In this document: in pieces, positions 15,851 to 27,845 of the stretch
Position numbering within the stretch: the first letter of the stretch is position 1
Layout of the letters: the number at the start of each line of letters is the position of its first letter
Assembly: GCF_011390875.1 (NCBI RefSeq)
Contig: NZ_JAABRP010000022.1
Span: 1 to 34,276 of the forward strand
Origin: Thiocapsa sp.
Lineage (GTDB): Bacteria; Pseudomonadota; Gammaproteobacteria; Chromatiales; Chromatiaceae
Direction: 5' to 3'
DNA length: 34,276 nt
The notes under the pieces: generated by a model
What the model was told of the DNA's origin: nothing
What the model saw: the letters and a program-made list of their open reading frames with translations, nothing else
The model's database searches: none
Program-made: the position numbers and the translations under genes

Positions 15851-16989
15851 GACGCGAGAACGTCCTCGAGCGCGGCGATGCAGCGGGCGTTCTCGGACTC
15901 CAGACCGATGCTGATCCGCAGGTGGTTGGGCAGACCGTAGTTGCCGACCGGTCGCACGATGACGCCGCGTTTCAGCAGGTCATGATTCACCGGACCGGCC
16001 GGTCGGCCGACATCGACCGTGATGAAGTTGCCGACCGACGGGATGTACGCGAGGCCCATGCGCTGGAAGGCGTTAAGGTACTGCCGCATCCCCGCACGGT
16101 TGAGCTCGACCGACGCACGCACATGCTCGCGATCGCCGATTGCAGCGGCCGCGGCGGCCTGAGCGAACGCGTTGACATTGAAGGGCTGACGCACCCGATT
16201 GAGCAGATCCGCCACCTGCGGATCGCTGAGCCCGTACCCGACTCGCAGCGCGGCCAAACCATGGGCCTTCGCGAAGGTCCGGGTCACGATGAGATTCGGA
16301 AACTGTTCGAGCCAGTGCGTGGCATCCGGGAAGTCCGGCTCGCCGACGTACTCCGTATAGGCCTCGTCGATCACGACGATGCAGGTCCCTGGTATGGCCT
16401 CGATGAATGACTTCAGCGGCGCGGCCGCCAACCAGGTCCCGGTCGGATTGTTCGGGTTGGCGATCCAGACCACGCGGGTCTTGTCCGATACGAGACGGGC
16501 CATCGCGTCGAGATCGTTACCGTGATCGCGCGCCTTGGCGACTCGAGCGGTCGCACCGACCGCCTGAGTCGAGATGGGATAGACCGCAAAGGCATGTTCG
16601 GAAAAGACCGACTCCACACCCGGATACAGGAAGGTCCGGGCGATCAGGTCGAGCACGTCGTTCGATCCGTTCCCGATGGTCACGGCGGTCTGCGGAACAC
16701 CGTGAAACTCGGCGAGCACACGGCGCAGCTCGAACCCGCCGCCATCGGGATAGCGACCGATCTCGCCCATCAAACCGGCGATTGCCTCGCGCGCCCGCGG
16801 GCCGGGGCCCAACGGATTCTCGTTCGAGGCCAGCTTCACCGAGTCGCGAATACCGAGCTCGCGCTCCAGCTCCGAGACCGGCTTGCCGGGGACGTAAGGC
16901 GTAAGTCCGGCGATTCCGGGGGCGGTGAGAGGAAGGAAGGGATTGTCTTGGACAGTCATGAGTAGCGGTTCGGGTTCAAGTGTTGGCAT
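15847..16989 (-). CDS. hisC: Histidinol-phosphate / aromatic aminotransferase
   Basis: A 380-residue PLP-dependent fold-type I transaminase of the HisC family. It converts imidazole-acetol phosphate to histidinol phosphate, and in this gene context it probably also transaminates prephenate or aromatic keto acids. Visible motifs are SNENPLGP (substrate side), ANPNNPTGT, VIDEAYTEY and the PLP lysine K241 in TFAKAHGLAALRVGY (an alanine replaces the usual serine before the lysine). The start at 16989 is chosen because GAGGG lies about seven bases upstream; ATG at 16959 (MTVQDNPF) would fit the usual family length but has no ribosome binding site. It overlaps tyrA by four bases. A 360-base gap separates it from pheA. 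Confidence 0.92.
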   Translation of the reverse strand: MPTLEPEPLLMTVQDNPFLPLTAPGIAGLTPYVPGKPVSELERELGIRDSVKLASNENPLGPGPRAREAIAGLMGEIGRYPDGGGFELRRVLAEFHGVPQTAVTIGNGSNDVLDLIARTFLYPGVESVFSEHAFAVYPISTQAVGATARVAKARDHGNDLDAMARLVSDKTRVVWIANPNNPTGTWLAAAPLKSFIEAIPGTCIVVIDEAYTEYVGEPDFPDATHWLEQFPNLIVTRTFAKAHGLAALRVGYGLSDPQVADLLNRVRQPFNVNAFAQAAAAAAIGDREHVRASVELNRAGMRQYLNAFQRMGLAYIPSVGNFITVDVGRPAGPVNHDLLKRGVIVRPVGNYGLPNHLRISIGLESENARCIAALEDVLAS

Positions 16990-17027
16990 TTGGACGCCCT
17001 CGATCGGCAGAACAATCGAAGGCTCGA

Positions 17028-17180
17028 CATGATAAACGCCTCGAAGAGACCGTCGGACAAACGAAATCCTCGATCATTCGCTTTCACGAGAATCTGCTTC
17101 GCGGATTCCGCATCCAGGATCTCACGCTGGACCGCAAGCGACAGGAGGCCGACCAATCCGAGCACTCCGTAAAAGGGGAA
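17028..17180 (-). pseudogene. Remnant of a DUF3368-like PIN-domain (VapC-type) gene, C-terminal end only
   Basis: In the hisC-pheA gap the minus strand encodes FYGVLGLVGLLSLAVQREI, then AKQILVKANDRGFRLSDG, then LFEAFI. This order (GVLGLL block, then a helix, then RGFRLSD-LYE) is the characteristic C-terminal end of DUF3368 PIN-domain ribonuclease toxins. The acidic catalytic PIN residues and the N-terminal two thirds are absent upstream. The surrounding frame could be read as a 104-residue protein from 17270, overlapping the start of hisC, but its first 30 residues do not look like a PIN domain. I read it as a decayed toxin gene; the family assignment is from motif memory only. Confidence 0.45.
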
Positions 17181-17349
17181 TCGAAGTATAGCAGAGTGGC
17201 TTGAACAGACCTCCGGGGACGCGCAGCAGACGGGGTTTTTGGCGCAGATCATGCCTAAGTACTTGAGCACTTAAGCGCCCGGAGGCCGCACATCGAAGCG
17301 AACCCGTCCGTGATCGTGAAGCCTGTCATACCGGACGCGGCCCGAAGGT

Positions 17350-18456
17350 TCAAAGCACCGCTAATGGATAAGATCCGAGCACCTTGAACAAGAGCGATGC
17401 CTGCCTGAGGTTCTCGAGCGCGAGCGCGACCTTCGGGTCGTCTCTATGACCCATGATGTCGATGAAGAAGACATAGTCCCAGATGCCGCGGCGTGAGGGG
17501 CGCGACTCGATGCGGGTCATGCTGATGCCGTGGGCGGCCAAAGGTGTCAGCAGATTGTGGAGGCCGCCGGCATGGTTGCGGCAAGAGAGAAGTAGGCTGG
17601 TCTTGTCCTGGCCTTGGCCGCTCGGCCGAGAGTCCTGCGGACCGATGACGAGGAAGCGGGTGGTGTTGCCGGGTTCGTCTTCAATGCGCTCGGCGAGCAC
17701 CTTGAGTCGGTAAATCTCGGCGGCCTGTAGACCCGCGACAGCCGCGGCATCCTCCTCCGTCGCAGCGGTCCGTGCGGCCTCGGCATTGCTGCCGACGGCG
17801 ATGCGCTCGGCGTTCGGGAGATGGCGATCGAGCCAGCCGCGGCATTGTGCCAAGGACTGCTGATGCGAATACAGGGTGCGGATCGCGCAGAGATCCTCGG
17901 TCACGCTCATGAGGTGATGGTGGATCCGCAGGCTCACCTCGCCGGTGATCATTAGGGGCGAGGTCATGAACATGTCCAGGGTATGGCTGACCACGCCCTC
18001 GGTCGAGTTCTCGACCGGGACCACGCCGAAATCGCAGGAGCCGGCCTCCACCTCGCGAAAGATCTCGCCGATGGTGGCCAAGGCAAATGTCTTCACCGAA
18101 TGGCCGAAGTGCTTGATGGCCGCAGCCTGTGTGAAGGTTCCGGCCGGACCGAGAAAGGCGACGTTGAGCGGACGTTCGAGGGCCAGACAGGCTGACATGA
18201 TCTCGCGAAAGAGTCGGGCGACCTCTTCGCCGTCGAGTGGACCGGGGTTGGCGGCCTTGATGCGACGCAGGACCGCGACCTCGCGCTCGGGTCGATAGAA
18301 CTGCACCCGATTGCCGTCCGCCGAGGTCTTGATGTGGGCGACCTGTTGGGCGCAACTGGCGCGCTCGCTGATCAGACGAAGCAGTTCAAGATCGATCGCG
18401 TCGATCCGATTCCGCACGTCTTCCAAGGCGTCGCCCTGTGCGCTGTTTTGCTCCAT
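17350..18456 (-). CDS. pheA: Bifunctional chorismate mutase / prephenate dehydratase (P-protein)
   Basis: PheA converts chorismate to prephenate and then to phenylpyruvate for phenylalanine synthesis. The 368 residues fall into three parts. An AroQ chorismate mutase helix domain (about 8-95) contains RNRIDAIDLELLRLISERA. The prephenate dehydratase domain (about 97-278) starts NVAFLGPAGTFTQAAA and has the catalytic TRF in NTTRFLVIGP. The C-terminal ACT domain (about 285-365) has the phenylalanine-binding ESRPSRRGIWDYVFFID, so feedback inhibition is expected. The start codon touches the end of serA (one-base overlap at 18456), showing tight coupling. Confidence 0.96.
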   Translation of the reverse strand: MEQNSAQGDALEDVRNRIDAIDLELLRLISERASCAQQVAHIKTSADGNRVQFYRPEREVAVLRRIKAANPGPLDGEEVARLFREIMSACLALERPLNVAFLGPAGTFTQAAAIKHFGHSVKTFALATIGEIFREVEAGSCDFGVVPVENSTEGVVSHTLDMFMTSPLMITGEVSLRIHHHLMSVTEDLCAIRTLYSHQQSLAQCRGWLDRHLPNAERIAVGSNAEAARTAATEEDAAAVAGLQAAEIYRLKVLAERIEDEPGNTTRFLVIGPQDSRPSGQGQDKTSLLLSCRNHAGGLHNLLTPLAAHGISMTRIESRPSRRGIWDYVFFIDIMGHRDDPKVALALENLRQASLLFKVLGSYPLAVL

Positions 18457-19640
18457 CAGTCAATCCGTTCCTGAGCTCCGAGACAACGCACGGAGAGGAC
18501 GCCCTCGATGGCACGCAATTGCTTCGCCGTGTCTTCCGGGCACCGCTGATCGATATCGATCAGGGTCACCGCCACGTTGCCGCGCGAACGATTGAGCATA
18601 TCGAGGATGTTCAGCCCGGCAGCGGCCAGATCGGTCGAAATCTGCCCGACCATGTTGGGCACGTTACTGTTGACGATCGCGATGCGATAGCCGCCGTTGC
18701 GCGGGAGATTGATCTCGGGAAAGTTCACCGAGTTGGTCACATTGCCGTTCTCGAGATAATCGCGGACCTCTTCGGCGACCATGACCGCGCAGTTCTCCTC
18801 CGCCTCTTTGGTCGAGGCGCCGAGATGCGGCAGGGTGATCACCCGCGGGTGGTCTTTCAAGAGGTTGCTCGGGAAATCGCAACAATAGGCATAAAGGTAC
18901 CCCTGATCCAGTGCGGTGACGACGGCGTCGTCGTCGATGATCCCGTCGCGCGAGAAGTTCAGAAGGACAGCGCCCTTGCGCAGTGTACGCAGCCGCTCGG
19001 CGTTGATCATGTGTCGCGTATCGGCGGTGAGCGGGACGTGGAAGGTGACGAAATCCGAGCGCGAGAGCAGATCGTCGATGCTCAGCGCCGGCTGCACATC
19101 GCTCTCGAGCTGCCAAGCGCGCTGGACCGTGATGGTCGGATCATAGCCGACGACGCGCATCCCGAGCGAGCGAGCCGCATTGGCGACCTTCACACCGATC
19201 GCGCCGAGACCGATGACACCCAGCGTACGGCCCGGAAGCTCGAAGCCCACGAACTGCTTCTTGCCGGCCTCGACCGCCTGATGGATGGCCATATCGTCGC
19301 CCTCGAGCCCGCGCGCGAAGCGCCACGCCTGCCCGATGTTGCGTGCCGCGATCAACATGCCGGCGATCACCAGCTCCTTGACGGCGTTCGCATTGGCGCC
19401 GGGCGCGTTGAAGACCGCCACGCCGCGCGCCGTCATCGCCTCGACCGGGACATTGTTGGTCCCGGCGCCGGCGCGTCCGATCGCCTGGACACTCGGCGGG
19501 ATATCCGCCGCCTGCATCTTGGCCGAGCGCACCAGAATGGCATCCGGATGTGCGATCTCCGAGGCGACCTCGTAGCGATCCCGCGGCAACCGATCGAGCC
19601 CGGCGACGGCGATATTATTAAGCGTCTGGATTTTGAACAC
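18456..19640 (-). CDS. serA: D-3-phosphoglycerate dehydrogenase
   Basis: SerA oxidises 3-phosphoglycerate to 3-phosphohydroxypyruvate, the first step of serine synthesis. The 394-residue protein has the D-2-hydroxyacid dehydrogenase fold: NAD motif GVIGLGAIGVKVANAA (141-156), catalytic R231 (NFSRDGIIDDDAV) and H272 (LPHLGAST). The usual glutamate of the third catalytic position is not seen in the CDFPSNLL block. A C-terminal ACT domain (about 318-390, YRIAIVNSNVPNMVGQIS) suggests serine feedback. The start is GTG (19638-19640); its GAGGA site, nine bases upstream, lies inside repeat unit F. It sits between serC and pheA, adding a second serine enzyme to the usual serC-pheA-hisC-tyrA order. 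Confidence 0.95.
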   Translation of the reverse strand: MFKIQTLNNIAVAGLDRLPRDRYEVASEIAHPDAILVRSAKMQAADIPPSVQAIGRAGAGTNNVPVEAMTARGVAVFNAPGANANAVKELVIAGMLIAARNIGQAWRFARGLEGDDMAIHQAVEAGKKQFVGFELPGRTLGVIGLGAIGVKVANAARSLGMRVVGYDPTITVQRAWQLESDVQPALSIDDLLSRSDFVTFHVPLTADTRHMINAERLRTLRKGAVLLNFSRDGIIDDDAVVTALDQGYLYAYCCDFPSNLLKDHPRVITLPHLGASTKEAEENCAVMVAEEVRDYLENGNVTNSVNFPEINLPRNGGYRIAIVNSNVPNMVGQISTDLAAAGLNILDMLNRSRGNVAVTLIDIDQRCPEDTAKQLRAIEGVLSVRCLGAQERID

Positions 19641-19727
19641 TGAATCGCGTCCTCAGTGATAAACGGATGTTGGAGTGAAGGGCCAAGCGCCAAGCGAATC
19701 AATGGCCTTTGAGCCGACGCGATTCAG
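19640..19727 (-). repeat. TTTAAACCGCG-family unit F (left half of composite F-C)
   Basis: The unit is bounded by a perfect 12-bp inverted repeat, CTGAATCGCGTC (19640-19651) and GACGCGATTCAG (19716-19727). It is 88 bp long, like the other units, though its interior has diverged. Its outer end overlaps the first base of the serA GTG start and carries the serA ribosome binding site (GAGGA). The AT-rich spacer 19728-19748 (AAAAAGAAAAAAGATTCATT and one more base) joins it to unit C. Confidence 0.75.
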
Positions 19728-19748
19728 AAAAAGAAAAAAGATTCATTC
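19728..19748. repeat. AT-rich spacer of composite F-C
   Basis: A 21-base, purine-rich A/T stretch (AAAAAGAAAAAAG then ATTCATTC) lies exactly between the two inverted-repeat units. Its length and position match the spacers of composites B, D and E, although its sequence differs. Confidence 0.6.
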
Positions 19749-19836
19749 CTGAACCGCGTCCGCGCCGAGGACCGAGGCGACATGCGTGGCCAAGCCAAAA
19801 CCCCGACCGCGCATGTCACACCGGCGACGCGGTTCA
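19749..19836 (+). repeat. TTTAAACCGCG-family unit C (right half of composite F-C)
   Basis: A perfect 12-bp inverted repeat, CTGAACCGCGTC (19749-19760) and GACGCGGTTCAG (19825-19836), bounds 88 bp. The interior GCGTGGCCAAGCCAA matches the GCGCGGCCAAGCCAATCC core of units A and B1. On the minus strand its outer end reads TGAACCGCGTC, and that TGA is the serC stop codon. Confidence 0.82.
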
Positions 19837-20916
19837 GCCGTGCTTGCGCTCGAATTCCTGCATGAAGCCGACCAGCGCCTCGACGCCTTCCTGCGGCATT
19901 GCATTGTAGATGCTCGCGCGCATACCGCCGACCGAGCGATGACCCTTGAGCGTGGTCAGGTTCGCAGCCTTCGCCTCTTTGATGAAGGTGTCGTCCAGCT
20001 CCGAGTCGGCGAGCGTGAAAGGCACGTTCATCCAAGAGCGCGAAGCCGGCTCGACCGGGTTTTTGAAGAAGCCCGAGCCATCGATCGTCTTGTAGAGGAG
20101 CTCGGCCTTGCGTGCGTTGATCTTGCCCATCGCCTCCAAACCACCCAGGCCCTTCAGCCACTCGAACACCAGTCCGGCGAGGTACCAGGCGTAAGTCGGC
20201 GGGGTGTTGTACATGGAGTCGTTGTCGGCTTGGACCTTGTAGTCCAGCATCGTCGGTGTTGCGGGCAGGGTCTGGCCGAGCAGATCCTCGCGGACGATCA
20301 CGATGACGAGACCGGCCGGACCGATGTTCTTCTGGGCACCGGCATAGATGAGCCCGAAGCGCGAGACATCGATCGGACGCGACAGGATGGTCGAGGACAT
20401 GTCCGCAACCAGGGGTTTGTCGCCGACATCCGGGATATAGGGAAACTCGACGCCCTCGATGGTCTCGTTCGGGGTGTAGTGGACGTAGGCGGCATCGGCG
20501 CTCAGGGTCAGCTCGTCCTGACGCGGTGCGCGGGTGAAGCGCTCGGCCTCGGTACTGGCAGCCACCTTGACCTCGCCGTAACGGCGCGCCTCGGCGATGG
20601 CCTTCTTCGACCAAGAGCCGGTGTTCAGATAGTCCGCACCCGCCGCGCCGCGCAGCAGATTCATCGGGATGGCGGCAAACTGGGTGGAGGCGCCGCCCTG
20701 TAGGAACAGGACCTTGTAGTTGCTCGGGACCGCCAGGAGCTCGCGCAGATCGGCCTCGGCTTGGGCCGCGATCGACATGAATTCCTTGCCGCGATGGCTC
20801 ATCTCGGCGACACACATACCGCTGCCGCGCCACTCGAGCATCTCGTCGCGCGCCCTGCTCAGGACAGGCTCAGGAAGCATTGCAGGGCCTGCGCTGAAGT
20901 TGTAAACCCGAGCCAT
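19834..20916 (-). CDS. serC: Phosphoserine aminotransferase
   Basis: SerC transaminates 3-phosphohydroxypyruvate to phosphoserine, and also serves pyridoxal phosphate synthesis. The 360-residue length is standard. Motifs are [14 protein letters not shown] at the N-terminus, [18 protein letters not shown] (cofactor phosphate binding), and the PLP lysine K196 in [19 protein letters not shown] sits about six bases before the ATG at 20916. The stop codon TGA is formed by the first three bases of repeat unit C. The gene is second in the gyrA-serC-serA-pheA-hisC-tyrA series; repeat composites fill both its flanking gaps. Confidence 0.97.
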   Translation of the reverse strand: MARVYNFSAGPAMLPEPVLSRARDEMLEWRGSGMCVAEMSHRGKEFMSIAAQAEADLRELLAVPSNYKVLFLQGGASTQFAAIPMNLLRGAAGADYLNTGSWSKKAIAEARRYGEVKVAASTEAERFTRAPRQDELTLSADAAYVHYTPNETIEGVEFPYIPDVGDKPLVADMSSTILSRPIDVSRFGLIYAGAQKNIGPAGLVIVIVREDLLGQTLPATPTMLDYKVQADNDSMYNTPPTYAWYLAGLVFEWLKGLGGLEAMGKINARKAELLYKTIDGSGFFKNPVEPASRSWMNVPFTLADSELDDTFIKEAKAANLTTLKGHRSVGGMRASIYNAMPQEGVEALVGFMQEFERKHG

Positions 20917-20930
20917 TCTGTAATCTCCGT

Positions 20931-21017
20931 TGAACCGCGCCCAGCGCGGTGTGCGATGTTTTTGGATGGGATCGGCCCCGGCAGCCTTAACGACCGTTGG
21001 AGCCGGCGCGGTTTAAA
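20931..21017 (-). repeat. TTTAAACCGCG unit D1 (left half of composite D)
   Basis: The reverse complement runs TTTAAACCGCGCCGGCTCC to GCGCGGTTCA and matches unit B2 almost throughout its second half (GGGGCCGATCCCATCCAA, AACATCGCA). Its outer end forms the perfect hairpin ACCGCGC-CCA-GCGCGGT (20934-20950). It lies 14 bases before the serC start, just outside the ribosome binding site. Confidence 0.82.
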
Positions 21018-21035
21018 ATATTAAAAAATGTATCA
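21018..21035. repeat. AT-rich spacer of composite D
   Basis: ATATTAAAAAATGTATCA lies between D1 and D2. It shares ATATTAAAAAATG-like content with the spacer of composite B on the same or opposite strand, consistent with a common element. Confidence 0.6.
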
Positions 21036-21122
21036 TTTAAAGCCGCGTCCCCGCTAAGGGCCGTGGATTCGCCAAACGGCGAACTCACTCGAAAATCAGC
21101 ATCTCGCTCCGGACGCGGTTGA
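21036..21122 (+). repeat. TTTAAACCGCG-family unit D2 (right half of composite D)
   Basis: It begins TTTAAAGCCGCGTCC and ends GGACGCGGTTGA, the CGCGTC/GACGCG subtype. Its tail GCATCTCGCTCCGGACGCGG is shared with E1 (GCATGTCGCTCTGGACGCGG on the minus strand of 21287-21372). Confidence 0.75.
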
Positions 21123-21144
21123 GTCTCGACAAAACGTTTGAGAT

Positions 21145-21226
21145 TCAAACCGCGAAGGCGCAAAGGGCGCGACGTGATTCAGGTTCCGATCTGTTGCGTC
21201 ATCATGCCGATGGATGGCGCGGTTGT
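21145..21226. repeat. Possible degenerate unit between composites D and E
   Basis: TCAAACCGCG (from 21145) and CGCGGTTG (ending near 21225) bound about 82 bases with only the ACCGCG/CGCGGT core inverted. The inside, AAGGCGCAAAGGGCGC, also resembles a simple purine-rich motif seen widely in bacteria. This is a weak candidate. Confidence 0.3.
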
Positions 21227-21286
21227 CGATTTTCCGGGGTCGTGCGTCGACACGCTTCATCGACGGCACGCCTCCGCAGCCGTGCA

Positions 21287-21372
21287 TAAACCGCGTCCAG
21301 AGCGACATGCGTAGTTTTCATTTTGCGTTTGGCTTCGGAGATGTCCTCGATTCCGGTGAGACGCGGTTTAGA
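21287..21372 (-). repeat. TTTAAACCGCG-family unit E1 (left half of composite E)
   Basis: The unit starts TAAACCGCGTCCAGAGCGAC and ends GAGACGCGGTTTAGA, so its ends are inverted copies of about 11 bases. Its interior is A/T-richer than in the other units (AAACGCAAAATGAAAACTAC on the minus strand). Confidence 0.75.
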
Positions 21373-21391
21373 ATTTAATATTCTTTAAGAC
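21373..21391. repeat. AT-rich spacer of composite E
   Basis: ATTTAATATTCTTTAAGAC joins E1 and E2 and is close in sequence to the composite B spacer read on the minus strand. Confidence 0.65.
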
Positions 21392-21477
21392 TTTAAACCG
21401 CGCTAGCTCCGACAGTCGTCGGGGCTGGTGCGGCCCAGCCATTCCAACGAATTTACGCATACCGCACCGGGCGCGGT

Positions 21478-21480
<3 letters not shown>
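21392..21480 (+). repeat. TTTAAACCGCG unit E2 (right half of composite E)
   Basis: The unit runs from TTTAAACCGCGCTAGCTCC to GGGCGCGGTTTA and matches A and B1 (GCATACCGCACCGGGCGCGG). A 15-bp stem pairs 21399-21413 with 21418-21432 around AGTC; its only irregular pairs are three G-T pairs. On the minus strand the outer end is TAAACCGCGCCC, and that TAA is the gyrA stop codon. Confidence 0.85.
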
Positions 21481-24129
<2,649 letters not shown>

Positions 24130-24366
24130 GGGCGTGGTGAACCGACGTTGAGGCGTGCCGCGCGGAGCACCGTAACGGGCCGCGTTCGTACGGATGGTGA
24201 GCCGGTGAAGTTTACCACGCGGGGCACCCCTTCCCCATCCACAACGGCCACTTTGTCGCCGATTCGCGCTGCTTCAGGGGCGATCGCAGACCGCCGCGTC
24301 ATGGAGCCTGTTCGGCGACAGAGCCCAGCTGCCGCGAAGGCCCGGATTTGGTGTATCGTGGCGCCT

Positions 24367-25761
<1,395 letters not shown>

Positions 25762-25790
25762 CCCGCGCCCGAGTCGGTCTCGGGCGCGGG
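25762..25790 (+). terminator. Strong GC hairpin directly after the helicase stop codon
   Basis: CCCGCGCCCGAG and CTCGGGCGCGGG form a perfect 12-bp stem around TCGGT, starting one base after the TGA. There is no T-run, so it resembles a T-less terminator or an RNA-end stabiliser between the convergent helicase and DUF533 genes. Confidence 0.55.
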
Positions 25791-25894
25791 GGCAGCAAGC
25801 ACTCCTGGCCACGGAGGCACGGTACGACACGGCAGGAGATCCGAGGGTTCGTGCCTTTTCCCGTACTTCCGCGGCAAGTTCCGATTCGGCGTCC

Positions 25895-26686
25895 TCAGAC
25901 CGCAACGCCCATCGACTGGTGGATGTGTTGCACGACGAGCGGATGCAGTCCGGCCTTCTCGGCAAAGTCGCGCAGATAGTCCTTCTCTTGCGGGGTGTCC
26001 ACCTCGACCGCAAGCAGCGATGCGGCATAGACCTCCGCAGCCACCTCGGGGCTCGGGATCTCGGCCACAAAGGCATCCAGATTCAGCGGCTGACGCAGCT
26101 CCGTCATCAACCACTCCTGCGCGTCTGAACCCATACCGGCGGCCTCGATCTTTCCGACGATGCGCTGGATCTCGTCCACACTCACCTGGCCATCCGACTT
26201 GGCGATGTTGATCATACCCTTGATGACCAACTGCGCGGTGTTCTCCATGGCCTGCTCCTCCGCCGTGGTCTGCGGAGCCCGGAGGCCCAACGGCAACTCT
26301 TGCGCACCGCTCGCGACGGGTATTCCGGAGGCCTGAGCCGCTTGCCCCGATTCTGTGAATGCCTTGTAGGCGATCCCCGCCAACATCGCCAGCGCACCCC
26401 CGGTCATCGCGCCTTTCACGGAGTTTCCGCCGCCGCCCAACACCGAACCGAGCACGGCCCCGATCCCGCCAGCCTGCATGGGGTTCTGCGAGGCACTTCC
26501 GAGTTTACCCTTGGCCATCTCGAGGAGGTTGCCGAGCATCTCGCCACCGGACCCACCGCCCTGCGCGCCGGTCATCCGACCGAAAGTCGCCTGAAGGTCT
26601 TGAAGCGCGTTCCCCATCCGGCCGGAGCCGGACTGGGACATATTGCTCTGAATGAAGCTGCCGAGTAGATCGCCGAAGTTCGCCAT
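25895..26686 (-). CDS. DUF533 (YebE-like, TerB-type fold) protein
   Basis: The 263-residue protein has the DUF533 plan: an N-terminal MANFGDLLGSFIQSNMS, a glycine-rich low-complexity middle (GGSGGEMLGNLL, GSVLGGGGNSVKG), one hydrophobic glycine-rich segment (MTGGALAMLAGIAYKAF), and a C-terminal all-helical TerB-like domain (LVIKGMINIAKSDGQVSVDE then IQRIVGKIE). E. coli YebE is an inner-membrane protein of this family with no settled function, induced by envelope stress. I chose the ATG at 26686 because GGAGA lies six bases upstream and MANFGDLL fits the family; an upstream ATG (26815) would add 43 unlike residues. It stands alone on the minus strand. Confidence 0.85.
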   Translation of the reverse strand: MANFGDLLGSFIQSNMSQSGSGRMGNALQDLQATFGRMTGAQGGGSGGEMLGNLLEMAKGKLGSASQNPMQAGGIGAVLGSVLGGGGNSVKGAMTGGALAMLAGIAYKAFTESGQAAQASGIPVASGAQELPLGLRAPQTTAEEQAMENTAQLVIKGMINIAKSDGQVSVDEIQRIVGKIEAAGMGSDAQEWLMTELRQPLNLDAFVAEIPSPEVAAEVYAASLLAVEVDTPQEKDYLRDFAEKAGLHPLVVQHIHQSMGVAV

Positions 26687-27032
26687 GTCGTTCTCCGATG
26701 CAGATGGATCGAAAGATGGTCCTCGCGCGGGGCGTGCTCCGGGGGTCCAGCGCCCGTCACCCGGGCGGTGACGGTGAGCCATCGTCGGACGAACGCCGTT
26801 GTCAGGGGCATTCAAACCCCGGCATGAAGCACGAAGCGGTGAACTGCAAAACCTCGGGCGAGGAGTCGTGAACTACGGGACGATTCCGTGCGGCGTCTCC
26901 CGGACACCTCGCTCTATCCCCCGGCGTGCGTAATCTAGTGCCTCGAAGAACCAAAAACTAGAGGCGTCGACGAAAACGCATCGACTTCGGCCCGATTCAA
27001 ACGGGAGCAGGACGTGGTGAGGGGCGATCCGC
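26687..27032. other. Intergenic region without recognised gene
   Basis: These 346 bases lie between the start of the DUF533 gene and the 3' end of the SAM hydroxide adenosyltransferase gene, both on the minus strand. I find no convincing coding frame, no RNA gene and no copy of the repeat family. It presumably carries the DUF533 promoter. Confidence 0.45.
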
Positions 27033-27785
27033 TCAATTCGGATGCGTGAAGGGTCCGATGGAATCGCCGGGCGAGAGGCCGAGCAGACAATCCGCGCGAC
27101 CTTGGTTCACGGCGATCTCAACGAGGCCGAGGGCGTTTTCATACCAGAAGGCCTCGCCCGGCATCACCTCGCAGAAGGTTCGCGCATGGGCAAGTGTACG
27201 CGTGCCGATACGCAGTGATTGCATCGAGCCATGATTCGCCGCCCGCAGCCCGGTCATGAGATTGCCGAAACGATCGACATAGACCACCGCGGCGCGTTCG
27301 CTCGGCCAGTCGGATCCGACCATCTCGGCAGAATCGATCGGCGTCGGCTGAAGATCCTCGCCGGCGACCAACCGGGCTGCAGCGGGGGCAAACCAATCCC
27401 GCCCGTGAAAACTCGCCGACAGCGCGGCGGGACGCCATCCGATCCGCGCCACGGACGCACCGTCGGAGCAATGTACGAGCGGAGCCAAAAGTCCGTTGTC
27501 GGGCCCGATAAACCAGCAGTCCTGCGCACCCACCAGAAGCCCGCCACGCTCACTGCCGACACCCGGATCGACCACACAGACATAGATCCCGCCGCCGGGC
27601 ATGTCGCGAATCAATGCCGGAAGGAGGTAGGCAGCCAGATCGGCGCGGAACGGCGGAAGGTCGTGAACGAGATCCACGACCGGAACTGCGGGCAGAAGAT
27701 TCCCGAGCCGAGCCCGCATTTGCCCGACATAGATGCCGTCACCGAAATCCGTGACGAGCACGATGGGTTGGATGGGCATCGTCAT
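27033..27785 (-). CDS. S-adenosyl-L-methionine hydroxide adenosyltransferase (DUF62 family)
   Basis: The family hydrolyses SAM to adenosine and methionine using a hydroxide held by an Asp-Arg-His triad. Here the triad is D73 and R80 in VVDPGVGSERGGLLV and H127 in ASFHGRDWFAPAAARL, with the same seven-residue D-R spacing as the archaeal enzyme. IVLVTDFGDGIYVGQM at the N-terminus and FIGPDNGLLAPL are further signatures. The 250-residue length is typical. Fluorinase and chlorinase relatives lack this histidine arrangement, so halogenase activity is unlikely. The physiological role of these enzymes is poorly understood. It lies downstream of rplQ on the same strand, but a strong terminator separates them, so it probably has its own promoter. 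Confidence 0.9.
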   Translation of the reverse strand: MTMPIQPIVLVTDFGDGIYVGQMRARLGNLLPAVPVVDLVHDLPPFRADLAAYLLPALIRDMPGGGIYVCVVDPGVGSERGGLLVGAQDCWFIGPDNGLLAPLVHCSDGASVARIGWRPAALSASFHGRDWFAPAAARLVAGEDLQPTPIDSAEMVGSDWPSERAAVVYVDRFGNLMTGLRAANHGSMQSLRIGTRTLAHARTFCEVMPGEAFWYENALGLVEIAVNQGRADCLLGLSPGDSIGPFTHPN

Positions 27786-27790
27786 GAATC

Positions 27791-27820
27791 AACAAAAAAC
27801 CGGGCAAAGGCCCGGTTTTC
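27791..27820 (-). terminator. Intrinsic terminator of the alpha ribosomal operon
   Basis: On the minus strand AACCGGGC-CTTT-GCCCGGTT forms a perfect 8-bp stem (27798-27817) followed by TTTTTTGTT. It lies 29 bases after the rplQ stop and just before the start of the SAM hydroxide adenosyltransferase gene. Confidence 0.88.
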
Positions 27821-27845
27821 GATGACAACGGCGTCGGGAGACAAA

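Noticed and set aside
17331-17352. GGACGCGG followed by TTCA at the pheA stop, resembling the serC case
   Set aside because: The two parts are separated by eight unrelated bases and no matching opposite end is found near 17213-17300.
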